From positions 186,001-250,000 of the forward strand of contig JABJJN010000056.1 in the NCBI GenBank assembly GCA_018660835.1: a stretch of DNA of 64,000 bases, written 5' to 3'. The notes under the pieces are model-generated. The model was not told the origin of the DNA and did not search any database. It saw only the letters and a list, made by a program, of their open reading frames with translations. The position numbers and the translations under genes were made by a program. The DNA comes from Gemmatimonadota bacterium. Its GTDB lineage: Bacteria; Latescibacterota; UBA2968; UBA8231. Of this stretch, positions 34,078 through 44,068 are shown piece by piece (the first letter of the stretch is position 1; each line of letters begins with the position of its first letter).

Positions 34078-34169
34078 ACCTCTATTGGAAATTGCCTGGG
34101 GATGTCTGAACGGCGGTGTTTGGCGACAAGGTAGATCAACAGGCGCATTCAGAAGTTCGCGCCCTAATC

Positions 34170-35183
34170 CTACGCCAGCAGCATCTGCTTGGTCTCGTCC
34201 GTCAGTCGAATGTGCGGTGGCGACATACCCGGCAGCAATAGACTCGGGTCGCTCTCCACGCGCGCCAGCGGATGGAGCTTTGTGAGCGCCGGATTTGCTG
34301 AGTAGTCCCTGTCCTCACGTGGCTCGTTGAACCAACACGGTGAGAACTCCAGGATGCGCTTCTGCCGTGCAGTGAGTTCGGCGTCGTTCGTATCGTACGC
34401 CGCGTCGCCGTGGTGCATACCGAAAGGAACATACTTGTAGAAGAGCGTGCGGCGTTCGCCGCTGCCCGCCCACGGTATGGTCCCATGCTTGAGCTTTTCA
34501 GTGAATAGAATGCAGTCTCCCGCCTTGGCCTCGATGCGGTGTACCGGGATGTCTTCATCCCAATTCGGCAGCTTCGACGTCCACTGAGTGTCGCACCAAT
34601 TCCATCGCCAATCGCCGTCGATGTCCTGCAGCTTCTGCTCATTGGCCGGCTTGTGCGTGCCTGCGACACACCCGAAGCCACCGTCATTGGGTCCGACTGT
34701 TTTTAGCTCGTACACACAGGTGATATGAAAACTACTCGGGCCGCCATGAAGCCCCCCGCCTTTGTCCGGGCCGTCCGTCGGTGTCCGCCCGGGCTTGTAG
34801 TGCACATTGTCATGATCAAGTCGAAACTGAGGACGAAGCTCTGTCGGCACGTGTGCTGGAATATGGCCCCATGCCGGGTCGCCGAGGATTTCTTCTAGCA
34901 TGGGCAGCATGGTCTCGTTGTCGATCAGGTCCTTGTAGGCCTTACTCCAGAGTCTTCTCCCCATGTAGGTGTTGCCGTGGCGGTCGGTTGTCTCGCTCTT
35001 GTCGCGCCCGCCGATGTAGAAGCGGTTCTGTTGATCGGTACCGGCCGCGGGCAGCGTCTCCTCCCGCTCAAGCACGTGTTGGTCGTAGACTCGATTGAGC
35101 TCGTCCAACTGCTGTTGATTGAGCACGTTGGGCACGACGATGTAGCCTTGTCGTGCGAACTCGGTGCGCATCGCGTCGTCCAT
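34170..35183 (-). CDS. PhyH-like Fe/2-oxoglutarate enzyme with H-G-G in place of HxD
   Basis: The 337-residue single-domain protein starts 'MDDAMRTEFARQGYIVVPNV'. It contains 'HDNVHYKPGRTPTDGPDKGGGLHGGPSSFH' elements (His146-Gly147-Gly148), 'GPNDGGFGCVAGTHKPAN', distal His233 ('KLKHGTIPW') and Arg244/245. Start ATG 35183 is preferred over an in-frame ATG at 35225. A GGAAGGTG ribosome site precedes 35183, and the upstream ATG lies inside the -10 box of promoter copy B, so transcripts would begin after it. It lies 92 bp upstream of the tandem PhyH gene on the same strand. The Gly for Asp substitution is the same as in the other atypical members here. Confidence 0.88.
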   Translation of the reverse strand: MDDAMRTEFARQGYIVVPNVLNQQQLDELNRVYDQHVLEREETLPAAGTDQQNRFYIGGRDKSETTDRHGNTYMGRRLWSKAYKDLIDNETMLPMLEEILGDPAWGHIPAHVPTELRPQFRLDHDNVHYKPGRTPTDGPDKGGGLHGGPSSFHITCVYELKTVGPNDGGFGCVAGTHKPANEQKLQDIDGDWRWNWCDTQWTSKLPNWDEDIPVHRIEAKAGDCILFTEKLKHGTIPWAGSGERRTLFYKYVPFGMHHGDAAYDTNDAELTARQKRILEFSPCWFNEPREDRDYSANPALTKLHPLARVESDPSLLLPGMSPPHIRLTDETKQMLLA

Positions 35184-35223
35184 CACGGTATTTTCACCTT
35201 CCGAGGAGAGGATAGAGACGCTC

Positions 35224-35287
35224 ATTATGGTGAGTCTTATGTAGGTGTGGCAAGCGCTGAAGGTGTGTTTCGCCTGCTGATGGCCAT
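35224..35287 (-). promoter_or_regulatory. Promoter cassette, copy B (TTGCCA... form TTGCCA-18-CATAAT)
   Basis: On the minus strand TTGCCA (35253-35248) and CATAAT (35229-35224) are 18 bp apart. The similarity with copy C extends through about 64 bp without gaps (roughly 11 differences by hand alignment), continuing ~34 bp upstream of the -35 box. It drives the 34170-35183 PhyH gene with a leader of about 35 nt carrying its ribosome site. Confidence 0.62.
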
Positions 35288-35357
35288 CCTGTCGACGAGA
35301 ATCCTGTCAGTCGATCCCGTACAGGGGCTTGAATTTGCCCTCGAGGGAGTCCATCAG

Positions 35358-37958
35358 CTACCGCAGCAGCATCAGCTTTCGCGACTCCACCTGATCTTCC
35401 GAAGTGAGCCGGTAGAAATACATCCCCGACGCCAGATCCGATCCTGCGTCGTCTCTTCCATCCCAGCGAAGATCATAGCGCCCGGCCGCACGAAAACCAT
35501 TGATGAGCGTCGCCACCCGCTGACCCGATAGATTGAACAGACTCAGCTCCGCATCCCCCGACGTGGGCAGATCGAAGCGGATCGTCGTTTCAGGATTGAA
35601 GGGGTTCGGGTAGTTCTGGGAGAGGGTGAAGGACGACGGGATCTGGGCCTCGTCGCGTGACTCGAGTACGGCGGTGATCGCGCCATCTGCTGATGTCGCA
35701 AGGCGCAGGTCATTAATGAACAGCACACCACCAAAATTCCCGGAGACACGCACTTCTGCCATTGAAAGCTGCGTCACGTCGTCGAGAGGTAGTGTCACCT
35801 GCTGCCAGGATTCCTCTGTCAGATCGAGAAATTCGGTCAGATCCCAGCGCCCTGCCCCGATACGGAGAGTGAAACTGCTGGTGGTCGAGCCGAAGGCAAT
35901 GTCCTGCAGCAGAACACTGAAGCGGATGCTCTCGTAACCGAACAGGCGAACCGGCTCCTCTGTCCCGAGCAAAACCGACCAGAAACGGACGCTGGGCTCG
36001 CCTACATCCAGGCCGATGGACGGCCGTGCCTGCTGGGGCGCCGTAGCCGACAGGTCGATGTCGCCGACTCGAGCCTCCCACCCGGATGCCAGTTCGCCCC
36101 GGTGGATAGCGAAATCTTCACTTGGCAGAACGACCACTTGCCGTGACATCCGTATCCAGCTGGGACCCGTCGAGCCACGGGCGTCGGTGAGCACATCGAT
36201 CCACCTCAGGCCGGTCTGGGTCGCCTCGATTGTTGTCGACAGACCAAACAAGCCATCGCCCAGTGAACGCATGGTTACATCAGTGACACCACCGATATCC
36301 GAAAGATCTGCGACAACGGCAGTCACACGCGCCCCCGGTTCGTAGAGGGCGGGGCGGGTCTTCACATCGAGTGTCATTGGCCGGCCCGTGTACAGTGTAT
36401 CCGGAGGCGCCTGCTCCCATGTAGAGGGCACGACGCGATGGAAGTCTTGTCGACCTTCAAAGACACGGATCTTCTGATCTGCAGCGATGTCCTGCAGGAC
36501 GTCAACCTGACCAGAAGGCCAACGGATCTCCAGACGGTCGACGTGCTCTTGTGCGCCCAGACCAAAGTGAGCAACCAGCTCGCCCTGGCCGAGTCCTGTG
36601 CCCCCCAGCAGTTGCTGCACCTGCGCGTGTGAACCTGCCTGCACTTCGAGGCGAGCGCCAATCCCGTTCCGATTGCTCTCGGCCCCTGCCAGTTCGACCC
36701 GCAACCAGTGATAATCGTTGCCCTGGTTGTGCCAGAGGGTTGTCTTGATCGCACCCTCCTCTCTTGTCAGCACATCCAGAAAACCATCCCCCTCAGCGTC
36801 CAGGACCTGCATCACCTCTCCCGAGAGACCGCTTGTCGCTGTCACATCCTCAAACACACCGTGGCCAGAGTTCATGAAGACAATCAGCGGAAAGCCGATC
36901 AGCAGATCGAGATCACCATCGTTGTCCAGGTCGAGCAAGCTGGGGTTCGAGGTCTCCAGGCCACTGAGCACGCCCAGTCCAGCTGTCGCAGTCACATCCA
37001 GATACGTAGTACCTGCATCGAGAAGAAGGTAGGATCGCCACAGCTCGTCATCGGAGCCTGCGAGCTTCCCGCCGCTTGACTGGAACAGGTCCAGATCTCC
37101 ATCGCCATCCACGTCACCCACGGCAACGCCCGCCGCCTTGCCCGTGTCTCCGATCGAAGTGGACGTGGCATCGACAAAACCACCCTCCCCGTTGTTCAGG
37201 AAAAATCGATTCGGCCCCTTCCACACACCGACATAGAGATCCGGCCAGCCATCGTCGTTCAAATCCGCAGCCACCATGCCGCCTCCACTGCCCATCTGCC
37301 GCCGCAGATCCAGATTCAGACCCGCTTCGATCGTCACGTCAACGAAGGTTCCATCTCCCTGATTCCGATAGAGCTGATTTCGCAGGGGTGGATTGGCCAC
37401 ACTCGCCTCGCTCGCCCTCGCCACGTCGTGGATCCAGTGACCGACGTAGAGATCGAGAAATCCGTCACGGTCGTAGTCGAGCCAGATGGCATTGTGCGAT
37501 GGAAGCTCGTCACGCAATCCAGCCTCATCACTGATCAGGCGAAGTCGTCCCTTGTCATTGCGGAACAAGGCATCCTGCTCTCCCACGGGTCGAACAGTCC
37601 CGTGGGGAAAGAACGGATCCAGATCGCCATCATTGTCATAATCGCCCAGCAAGACGCCCCAACCGAAGCCATCTCTTGTGTCGGGAATGGCAGGAATGAT
37701 CTGGGATCGTTCGGCATAGTCACCATGGCCCTGGTTGTACAACAGCACTGGCAGATTGGAAACAAACAGGTCGGCCCAACCGTCGTTGTCGTAGTCGCCC
37801 GCGGCGGCATGAGCGCTGCTGATAGATATCGACGTGTTCTGTTCCCACGGCAGAACTTGCGTGGAGACTGCGACAAAGTTTTGCGCATCACCAGGCTGAG
37901 CGAGGAGCAGGAACCCGAGTGCCATATGCCACCACTCGATGAATCGGCTGGGTTTCAT
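35358..37958 (-). CDS. Secreted FG-GAP/ASPIC-UnbV repeat protein with type-A sorting domain
   Basis: The 866-residue protein has a signal peptide (MALGFLLLAQPGDAQ) and about seven FG-GAP repeats, e.g. 'GDYDNDGWADLFVSN', 'LGDYDNDGDLDPFF' and 'LDYDRDGFLDLYVGHW'. An ASPIC/UnbV domain ('NRNGIGARLEVQAGS', 'VDRLEIRWPSGQVDVLQDI') leads to a ~170-residue beta-sandwich module ending 'GGVLFINDLRLAT', and the sorting domain 'SFTLSQNYPNPFNPETTIRF' to 'ESRKLMLLR'. It should be an outer-surface calcium-binding adhesin or sugar-binding protein. It is a paralogue of the preceding gene 37955-40882, with which it overlaps by ATGA, so the two are made together. Confidence 0.9.
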   Translation of the reverse strand: MKPSRFIEWWHMALGFLLLAQPGDAQNFVAVSTQVLPWEQNTSISISSAHAAAGDYDNDGWADLFVSNLPVLLYNQGHGDYAERSQIIPAIPDTRDGFGWGVLLGDYDNDGDLDPFFPHGTVRPVGEQDALFRNDKGRLRLISDEAGLRDELPSHNAIWLDYDRDGFLDLYVGHWIHDVARASEASVANPPLRNQLYRNQGDGTFVDVTIEAGLNLDLRRQMGSGGGMVAADLNDDGWPDLYVGVWKGPNRFFLNNGEGGFVDATSTSIGDTGKAAGVAVGDVDGDGDLDLFQSSGGKLAGSDDELWRSYLLLDAGTTYLDVTATAGLGVLSGLETSNPSLLDLDNDGDLDLLIGFPLIVFMNSGHGVFEDVTATSGLSGEVMQVLDAEGDGFLDVLTREEGAIKTTLWHNQGNDYHWLRVELAGAESNRNGIGARLEVQAGSHAQVQQLLGGTGLGQGELVAHFGLGAQEHVDRLEIRWPSGQVDVLQDIAADQKIRVFEGRQDFHRVVPSTWEQAPPDTLYTGRPMTLDVKTRPALYEPGARVTAVVADLSDIGGVTDVTMRSLGDGLFGLSTTIEATQTGLRWIDVLTDARGSTGPSWIRMSRQVVVLPSEDFAIHRGELASGWEARVGDIDLSATAPQQARPSIGLDVGEPSVRFWSVLLGTEEPVRLFGYESIRFSVLLQDIAFGSTTSSFTLRIGAGRWDLTEFLDLTEESWQQVTLPLDDVTQLSMAEVRVSGNFGGVLFINDLRLATSADGAITAVLESRDEAQIPSSFTLSQNYPNPFNPETTIRFDLPTSGDAELSLFNLSGQRVATLINGFRAAGRYDLRWDGRDDAGSDLASGMYFYRLTSEDQVESRKLMLLR

Positions 37959-40882
37959 CGCAACAGCGTCAGCTTGCGTGTGATCGTTCTTTCGCCTGCT
38001 GTCAGTTTGTACAGATACACACCCGTCGCCAGACTTCTTCCCGCTCTATCCAACCCGTCCCAATTGATTGCGTAGCTGCCCGCCTCTCGAGAGCCCTGGA
38101 CGAGGGTTGCCACGCGCTGCCCGACCATATTGTAGACGGCGAGTTCGACATCCCCGCTTGCAGGCAGGGCGAAACGGATGACCGTACCTGAGTTGAATGG
38201 ATTGGGATAGTTTGGGTCGAGTGCGAAGGTTTCGGGCGTCATGGAAGTCTGTTCATCCAGGACGGCGGTAGGCGCAGTGCCGGGGGGATTGGTCGTCAGG
38301 CGCAGATCGTCGATATAGAAGGTACCTGTCACTCGGCCATTGAAGCGGACCAGGGTCAGCGGCAGCTTGTAGTCGATGCCGTCGAGGCTGTCGAGGGGCA
38401 CATGCACCTCGTGCCAGCCCTTCCTGCTCAGATCCAGATTCATGTAGCGATAGGACAGATCCTCAGTGCCCCGCGTGTTGATCAGGTCGACCGTTTCGTC
38501 CGGATTCTCATTGGCTGCAAGCAACCAGTCTCGTGTCTGCTGGGGGCGCGAGCCCGTCAGACTGACCCGTGCGGGCTGGGTCCAGAAGGGCAAGAGGATG
38601 GTACGATGATTGATATCGACGAGGAGAGAGTCAATCTGAGCGTCGTCGGTATTGAGCTGGAAGGAGAGATGGGTATAGGGATCGAGAAAAATGCCGGGAT
38701 GCTGCTGGGGATAAAGAAAGGGGCCAATGAAGGGCCCGCGCGGGTCGTCGAAGAGATAGACGGCTGAGTCGGAACGGGCGGGCAGGGTGATGGCTTGGGC
38801 GCTGGCGCCCGTGTGGACTCGGGTCGTCGACTGCGGATTGACCTGCGCAGTCCCTCGACCTTCGAGACGCCAGCCAGGTGCGGGACCATCGCTGAAGAGC
38901 TCGCGTCCATTGGCCCCCGCGTTGACGGCGATGGTCTTCGACAGGCCGACCCAGTGGGACCCGAGTGCGGTTTGCTGCTGGATGTGCACGGCGATTTCGC
39001 GCAGGCCGCTGGCGCCGTCTACGGCGAGGCTCGTTTGCAGGCGATAGGTGCCGTCCTCTGCGGCCGTGAGCGCGACACTCTCGCCGTCACCAAAGGCGCT
39101 CAGATCGGCGATGACCGACTCGATGCGGGCGCCGGAGTCGAAGAGCGCCGGGTGCACTCGGATGTCGAGGGACAGCGTCTGTCCGATGGAGGTCGCGTCG
39201 GGCAGGCCGTGTTGCCAGGTGGTCGGCTCGACGGCGAAGAGTTCGCCTCTGCCTTCGATCAGGCGAACCTTCTGGTCAGCGGCAACATCTTCGATCACAT
39301 CGACGTGACCCGAGAGCCAGTGCACCTCCAGCCGGTCGACGCGGGTGCGCGATCCCAAGCCAAAGTGGGCGATCATCTCGTCCTGGTCATAGCCGTCGCC
39401 GCCGAGGATCTGGCGGGTCTGCACCAAGTCACCCGCAGTGGCCACGAGGCGGGCGCCGATGCCGTCGCGATTGCTATTGGTTCCTACCAGGTCGACGCGC
39501 AGATAGTGATTATCGTTGCCGCGGTTGCGAAAGAGGGCGCTCACATTGCCCCGACGGATTCGACAACAATCTGTACCCCAGCCGACGCCACGCTCTGAAT
39601 TGACGGTCCCAAGTTCCCGATCTAGTCTGCCTTTGTCTGCCGGGTAGAAGAGGTCGAGGAACCCGTCGAGATTGTAGTCGCCCAGCGCGAGGCCGACAAA
39701 GGCCTCGTCCGTATCCAAACGATGCGAGGCGTCGGTGAACGTGCCGTCGCCTTCGTTGAGAAAGAGAAGATACAGCACCCCCTCCCCGGCGAGCGAAATG
39801 GCCGTGAATAGCAGATCGAGATCGCCATCGTTGTCGAGGTCGCCGAAACGCGGGGCAAGGGAGATGACCGCCGTCACCGCGTCTAAACCCGCGCCTTCGG
39901 TAATGTCGAGGAATTCGCCGCCGCCCAGGTTAAGCAGCAATTGCGGGCGAAAGACCAGCGATTCGCCAGTGCCGCTGCCCTGGCTGGTGACGAAGAGGTC
40001 GAGCAAGCCATCGTTGTTGATATCGCCGGCCGTTGCGCCGCCAGGCTCGCCCGGGTCGCTGAGACCGCCGCCGGTGTGATCGGTAAAGCCGCCCTGCCCG
40101 TCGTTGATAAAGAGGCGGTTCGCCGCATTGGGCGCGGCGACGAATAGGTCGGGCCAACCGTCGTTGTCAAAATCGGCGGCGATGGTACCACCCTGGCCGC
40201 CGCCGTAAGGCAAAAACTCGAAGCCGAGGCCCGCTTCGGCTGTCACCTCGGTGAAGGTGCCGTCGCCATTGCTGCGGTACAGCCGGTTGCGAAGATCGCT
40301 CCGGTCGATTCCAGGCGGGTAGGGTCCCCAGGGCTCCTGAGCCGGCGTGGTATAAAGATCGAGATCGCCGTCTCGATTGTAGTCGAGCCAGATGGAGTGA
40401 TACGTGGGATGCGTGTTGTCGAGGCCGGCTTCTTCAGTGACGGAGTGGAAGACGCCGCGGTCGTTGCGCTGCAGCAGCATCGGATGGGAATCGAGCGTAT
40501 AGTACTCCCCGCCCCTAGTCGCAAAGATGGGCACGTGCAGGTCGAGGTCGCCGTCGTTGTCGTAGTCACCCCAGACCGTGCCCGCGTATTTCTGGTGCGC
40601 GGACGCGTTGGTCTGGACATTGAAGTGGCGGGAGGTAAAACGCGTCCCCCCTTCATTCTGAAACAGATGCAGGGTCGTGGGAATTTCGAGAAAAACCAGA
40701 TCGGGATAGCCGTCGTTGTTGTAGTCGCCAAAGGCCGCGCCCCAGCCCTGCTCAGTGTCGATTTCGAGATGAGGGATCTTGAGGGCTTCAGGGGTGACGT
40801 AGTCGAAAATTCTGTCGTCCTGAGACAGCACGGGCGGAGCCAGCAGGCTCAGGAAGACAAGAAGGACGGCGAGGAGGCGCAT
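37955..40882 (-). CDS. Large secreted FG-GAP/ASPIC-UnbV repeat protein with type-A sorting domain
   Basis: The ~975-residue protein starts at ATG 40882 behind AAGGACC with a classic signal peptide (MRLLAVLLVFLSLLAPPVLSQ). It carries FG-GAP repeats ('GDYNNDGYPDLVFL', 'GDYDNDGDLDLHVPI', 'LDYNRDGDLDLYTT', 'ADFDNDGWPDLFVAA', 'GDLDNDGDLDLLFTA', 'GDYNLDGFLDLFYPAD') and an ASPIC/UnbV domain ('NRDGIGARLVATAGDLVQT'). A beta-sandwich module ending 'GTFYIDDLRLTTN' precedes the sorting domain 'FALDPNYPNPFNSGTVIRFALP' to 'TRKLTLLR'. It is the first gene of a two-gene operon with its paralogue. An upstream in-frame extension to 41071 has no resemblance to a signal peptide. Confidence 0.9.
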   Translation of the reverse strand: MRLLAVLLVFLSLLAPPVLSQDDRIFDYVTPEALKIPHLEIDTEQGWGAAFGDYNNDGYPDLVFLEIPTTLHLFQNEGGTRFTSRHFNVQTNASAHQKYAGTVWGDYDNDGDLDLHVPIFATRGGEYYTLDSHPMLLQRNDRGVFHSVTEEAGLDNTHPTYHSIWLDYNRDGDLDLYTTPAQEPWGPYPPGIDRSDLRNRLYRSNGDGTFTEVTAEAGLGFEFLPYGGGQGGTIAADFDNDGWPDLFVAAPNAANRLFINDGQGGFTDHTGGGLSDPGEPGGATAGDINNDGLLDLFVTSQGSGTGESLVFRPQLLLNLGGGEFLDITEGAGLDAVTAVISLAPRFGDLDNDGDLDLLFTAISLAGEGVLYLLFLNEGDGTFTDASHRLDTDEAFVGLALGDYNLDGFLDLFYPADKGRLDRELGTVNSERGVGWGTDCCRIRRGNVSALFRNRGNDNHYLRVDLVGTNSNRDGIGARLVATAGDLVQTRQILGGDGYDQDEMIAHFGLGSRTRVDRLEVHWLSGHVDVIEDVAADQKVRLIEGRGELFAVEPTTWQHGLPDATSIGQTLSLDIRVHPALFDSGARIESVIADLSAFGDGESVALTAAEDGTYRLQTSLAVDGASGLREIAVHIQQQTALGSHWVGLSKTIAVNAGANGRELFSDGPAPGWRLEGRGTAQVNPQSTTRVHTGASAQAITLPARSDSAVYLFDDPRGPFIGPFLYPQQHPGIFLDPYTHLSFQLNTDDAQIDSLLVDINHRTILLPFWTQPARVSLTGSRPQQTRDWLLAANENPDETVDLINTRGTEDLSYRYMNLDLSRKGWHEVHVPLDSLDGIDYKLPLTLVRFNGRVTGTFYIDDLRLTTNPPGTAPTAVLDEQTSMTPETFALDPNYPNPFNSGTVIRFALPASGDVELAVYNMVGQRVATLVQGSREAGSYAINWDGLDRAGRSLATGVYLYKLTAGERTITRKLTLLR

Positions 40883-41111
40883 GGACGGTCCTTTGCAGTA
40901 AGGCGAGGCAACAGTGCAGGGAGAACATGCAAGGGGCGTACCAGTCGTCGATAGGCAATGACGGAAAGTGGCATATCTGTATAGAAACCAAATCTTTAGC
41001 CAAGATGAATTGTATCGGTCTCGAACTGAGTTCCAGAAAGCAGGACGGCCATCCGGGTCAGATTCCAGCAAAGAGGACGATGCCGACTGGCTCCTTCGAA
41101 CCGCAGAGACG

Positions 41112-43844
41112 TCAGGGATCTAACCAGTAGAAGTCGTCCACGTCCACCACCTCGGCAGCGCCCTTATCCGCCGCCTGACCCGTGGGCGCCACACGCCCCG
41201 GTTCCTGATCACTTTGGCCCCCCATTCTTGCCAACACCAAGTCGAGATTCCCCCGCAGGCCGCTGTCCTGGGGACGCAGGTCCAGAGCACGCTGAAAATT
41301 CAGTGCCGACCTGGTCAGTTCCCCCTTCATGAAATAACCGACACCCAGTTGATTGTAGGTGGCGGCGGGATCGCCGAGCTTCTGCAACAGGTGGGTTTCT
41401 GCCGTGTTGATCGCCGTGTCGTACTGCAGCAGCGCCAGATACAGCTTGATCAGCTTCAGCCTCAGTTGCTTGTTGTCCGGCGTCACGACGAGTGGATCCA
41501 GATAGGCCGTTTCGACGTACTCATCGATCAGTTGTCTCAACTCGGCAAACGCAGCCTGCACATGCGGCGCCAGAGTGGCTCGATCTGGTGGTGCGACCTC
41601 ATTGGCCAGTGACAGACTCGCTGGCGGGTATTCTTGCCAGGCCTGATCGGTGGGTACCACAAGCCGGCGCTGATTCAGCGATGACAGCTTGGAAAGTTCG
41701 TCGACGCCGGCCCGCCAGGCATGCAGGAAGGACTTGTCCAGCTGGGTGATTTCCAGGGGAATCCAGAGTCTCTCGTCGAATACCACGTAGAGATTCTTGT
41801 CCAGAGGGAGCAAGTCTGCATCGTTGCGTGAGATGCCCGTGTCGAACATCGGGAAGATATGGCCCGGATAGTCCACCAGAGCCGTTGCGATACCGACATT
41901 TTCCAACAGAGCACAGTACAACGCCGTCAGATCGTCGCAGTCACCGGCCTTCCGCTTCAGTACTTCGGCCGGGTACTGAACGTGGTCAATTGTGGTTTTG
42001 TCGACTGAACTGCGAGCGTACGGTGTGTTGGCATCGGGCACGTATCGAACCTCGTGCTGCTTCAATGCTTCGAAGAGCACCATGGCCCTGATCAGATTGC
42101 GACCAGGAGTTCCCAGTGCTCGCGCTTCCTCTTCAAACGCGACCAGCAAGGATCGGGCAAAGCCATCCACGGTTCGATCTGTCGATGTAATGAACGCAGC
42201 CGCCCGCGAGACACTGTCCCAACGCAGGGCGCCACGACCATAGACCCTGACCTCCTGAGTCTGCTGGATCGCCTGCACCTGGCCCCTGCTGGAAATTGTG
42301 ACGACGACCTTTGCCTGCACTGGCGAAACATCTTGCAGGTGCACGATCGCCGGATCCAGCAGCGCCATCAGATCCACGTCCTGCGTCGTCTGCGGCGCCA
42401 GGACAAACCGCTTCTCCGTCGGCCGTCGCTGCCAGTTGGACAGATAGAACTGGAGCGTCGCTTCCGCTGGGACAGAATCGTCGTTGGTGATACGCACACG
42501 ACCGAGGGGCTGGCGGGTATATGTGGGGTAGAAAGAGGCAAAGATGTCGTTGACGTCGAGCTCGAACAGGCGGAAGAAGCCGGCTGCGGTCGGGTAGTTC
42601 GTCTCGGACAGCCGGCTGGATGTGGCCAACTGCGCATCTGCGTCGTTGGGTTTCTCGCCTGCAGAGAAGACGTGGCTCAGAAGAGCCAACATCGACACGA
42701 CAAATAACCCCGCACCGGTGTACTTCAAGCGCTTGGACCAAGAGCCCGATCGCCGGAGAGATTCGTCATCGGCAGTCGACGCTACGGATGCCGTGGACGG
42801 ACCCGCTCGCGTGGAGCGACCGTCTTTCGCCAGCACCTGCCTCAGGTAGTGCTCGAAGGAAATAGAAAACAGACGCGCCCCGGATTCATCGTTCTGCACA
42901 TACCCATCGCGCGCCAGCGTCTCGGTCACGTGGGCCAGTGTCGCGTCTGGCTCTTGCTGGTTGGCCAGCGAAGCCAGGACGGCTCGCTCCGTGTCGTTGA
43001 AGTGGTCCCAGAAATAGTGGAAGTGGCTGTCAGTCTCCGCCTGGAATCGGTACTCGACCTGGGACATGTCGACCTCATCCGTGCCAGTCTCCATGACCAG
43101 ATCAAAAGCTGTAGCACAAGCGATCTGGACGAAGAAGGGCCAGCGCCCCCCAAGACGCATAAGCGCCTCCGTGTGGGGCAGCAGGGAGAGTCCGGCGGCT
43201 ACAGAAGGCGTGGCGATCAAGTCCTCCACTTCTGCTTCAGGCATGGATCCCAGGTGCAGCTTGGAGAAGATGTTGAAGAAGGGGGACTCGGCGATCTGTT
43301 CTTCATGGCACAGGCTGGGCAGGTCGCGTCGCGACGACGTCACGTAAGCGACAGGATAGAGGTTGGCCAGGGAACGCAGAAAACCAAAGAACCCAGCGCT
43401 GAAGCCGGCATTGCGGGTGATTGACTCGAATTCGTCGAACAAGCAGACCAAACGCAAACCGGCACCGGTGAGATTCTGTACGGCTGTCAGGATGTCAGCC
43501 GTGTTGCGTAGTGGAGGAATGTCAACAGCGGCAGGGACTCCAGCACGCAGCTGCTCGCCGAAGAAGCGGCAGAACTCCTCTTCGGACAGATTCGGCCGAC
43601 CCTGAAAGTCAACCAACAGAAACACGTAGCGCTCAGGTTCATCGAAGTAGCGGGAATGGACCTGCTTCTGAGCGATGTGCCAGAGAAACGACGATTTTCC
43701 GGTCCGGCGCTCACCCAGAACAGAGACCGACTGCGGCGTTGGCGCCCCGATCCGTCCCATGACGTAGTTCAGTTCCCGCTGCCGGCCGAAGAATTCGTCC
43801 ACGGAGCAGATCATCGAACGATTCAGGAAAGGATTGTGGAGCAT
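41112..43844 (-). CDS. AAA-type ATPase - transmembrane - transglutaminase-like - TPR protein
   Basis: The 910-residue protein has four parts. Residues ~15-330 form a P-loop ATPase of the STAND/AAA type, with Walker A 'GERRTGKSS' (44-52), Walker B 'LRLVCLFDEFES' (Asp137, Glu138) and a winged-helix-like tail. A transmembrane helix (~376-394, 'YTGAGLFVVSMLALLSHVF') follows. Residues ~420-700 include a transglutaminase/papain-like core, with Cys636 in 'KAGDCDDLTALYCALLENVG', His662 in 'YPGHIFPMF' and Glu698 in 'WIPLEIT'. TPR repeats (~800-890, 'AATYNQLGVGYFMKGELTRSALNFQRALDL') end the protein. So an inner ATPase appears joined to an outer thiol-hydrolase or cross-linker. Start ATG 43844 follows GAGG. 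I know of no named family with this full set. Confidence 0.82.
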   Translation of the reverse strand: MLHNPFLNRSMICSVDEFFGRQRELNYVMGRIGAPTPQSVSVLGERRTGKSSFLWHIAQKQVHSRYFDEPERYVFLLVDFQGRPNLSEEEFCRFFGEQLRAGVPAAVDIPPLRNTADILTAVQNLTGAGLRLVCLFDEFESITRNAGFSAGFFGFLRSLANLYPVAYVTSSRRDLPSLCHEEQIAESPFFNIFSKLHLGSMPEAEVEDLIATPSVAAGLSLLPHTEALMRLGGRWPFFVQIACATAFDLVMETGTDEVDMSQVEYRFQAETDSHFHYFWDHFNDTERAVLASLANQQEPDATLAHVTETLARDGYVQNDESGARLFSISFEHYLRQVLAKDGRSTRAGPSTASVASTADDESLRRSGSWSKRLKYTGAGLFVVSMLALLSHVFSAGEKPNDADAQLATSSRLSETNYPTAAGFFRLFELDVNDIFASFYPTYTRQPLGRVRITNDDSVPAEATLQFYLSNWQRRPTEKRFVLAPQTTQDVDLMALLDPAIVHLQDVSPVQAKVVVTISSRGQVQAIQQTQEVRVYGRGALRWDSVSRAAAFITSTDRTVDGFARSLLVAFEEEARALGTPGRNLIRAMVLFEALKQHEVRYVPDANTPYARSSVDKTTIDHVQYPAEVLKRKAGDCDDLTALYCALLENVGIATALVDYPGHIFPMFDTGISRNDADLLPLDKNLYVVFDERLWIPLEITQLDKSFLHAWRAGVDELSKLSSLNQRRLVVPTDQAWQEYPPASLSLANEVAPPDRATLAPHVQAAFAELRQLIDEYVETAYLDPLVVTPDNKQLRLKLIKLYLALLQYDTAINTAETHLLQKLGDPAATYNQLGVGYFMKGELTRSALNFQRALDLRPQDSGLRGNLDLVLARMGGQSDQEPGRVAPTGQAADKGAAEVVDVDDFYWLDP

Positions 43845-44068
43845 GAACTGCCTCAATCTTGGCGGAGAAACGGCCCCTGGGCGGGGACCCCTCAAAAAGC
43901 AAAGGGTATGCCAATTTCCGCTCTCTGGAGAAAGACAGAGGTCTTAAGAGGTTGTGCTGGAGAGACATACGAAGATCGACCGTAAATCGGAGCAGGGGAG
44001 CAATCGCCGTCCCCCCCACTATTTGGAATCCGGCCCCCTGTGCTGTCCAGTTTTCCGGACTCGAGGGC
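43845..44068. other. Intergenic spacer
   Basis: Between the tandem PhyH gene and the ATPase gene, both on the minus strand, I see no open frame with coding character, no strong hairpin and no clear promoter. The GC-poor run near 43910-43950 may hold the promoter of the ATPase gene. Confidence 0.4.
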
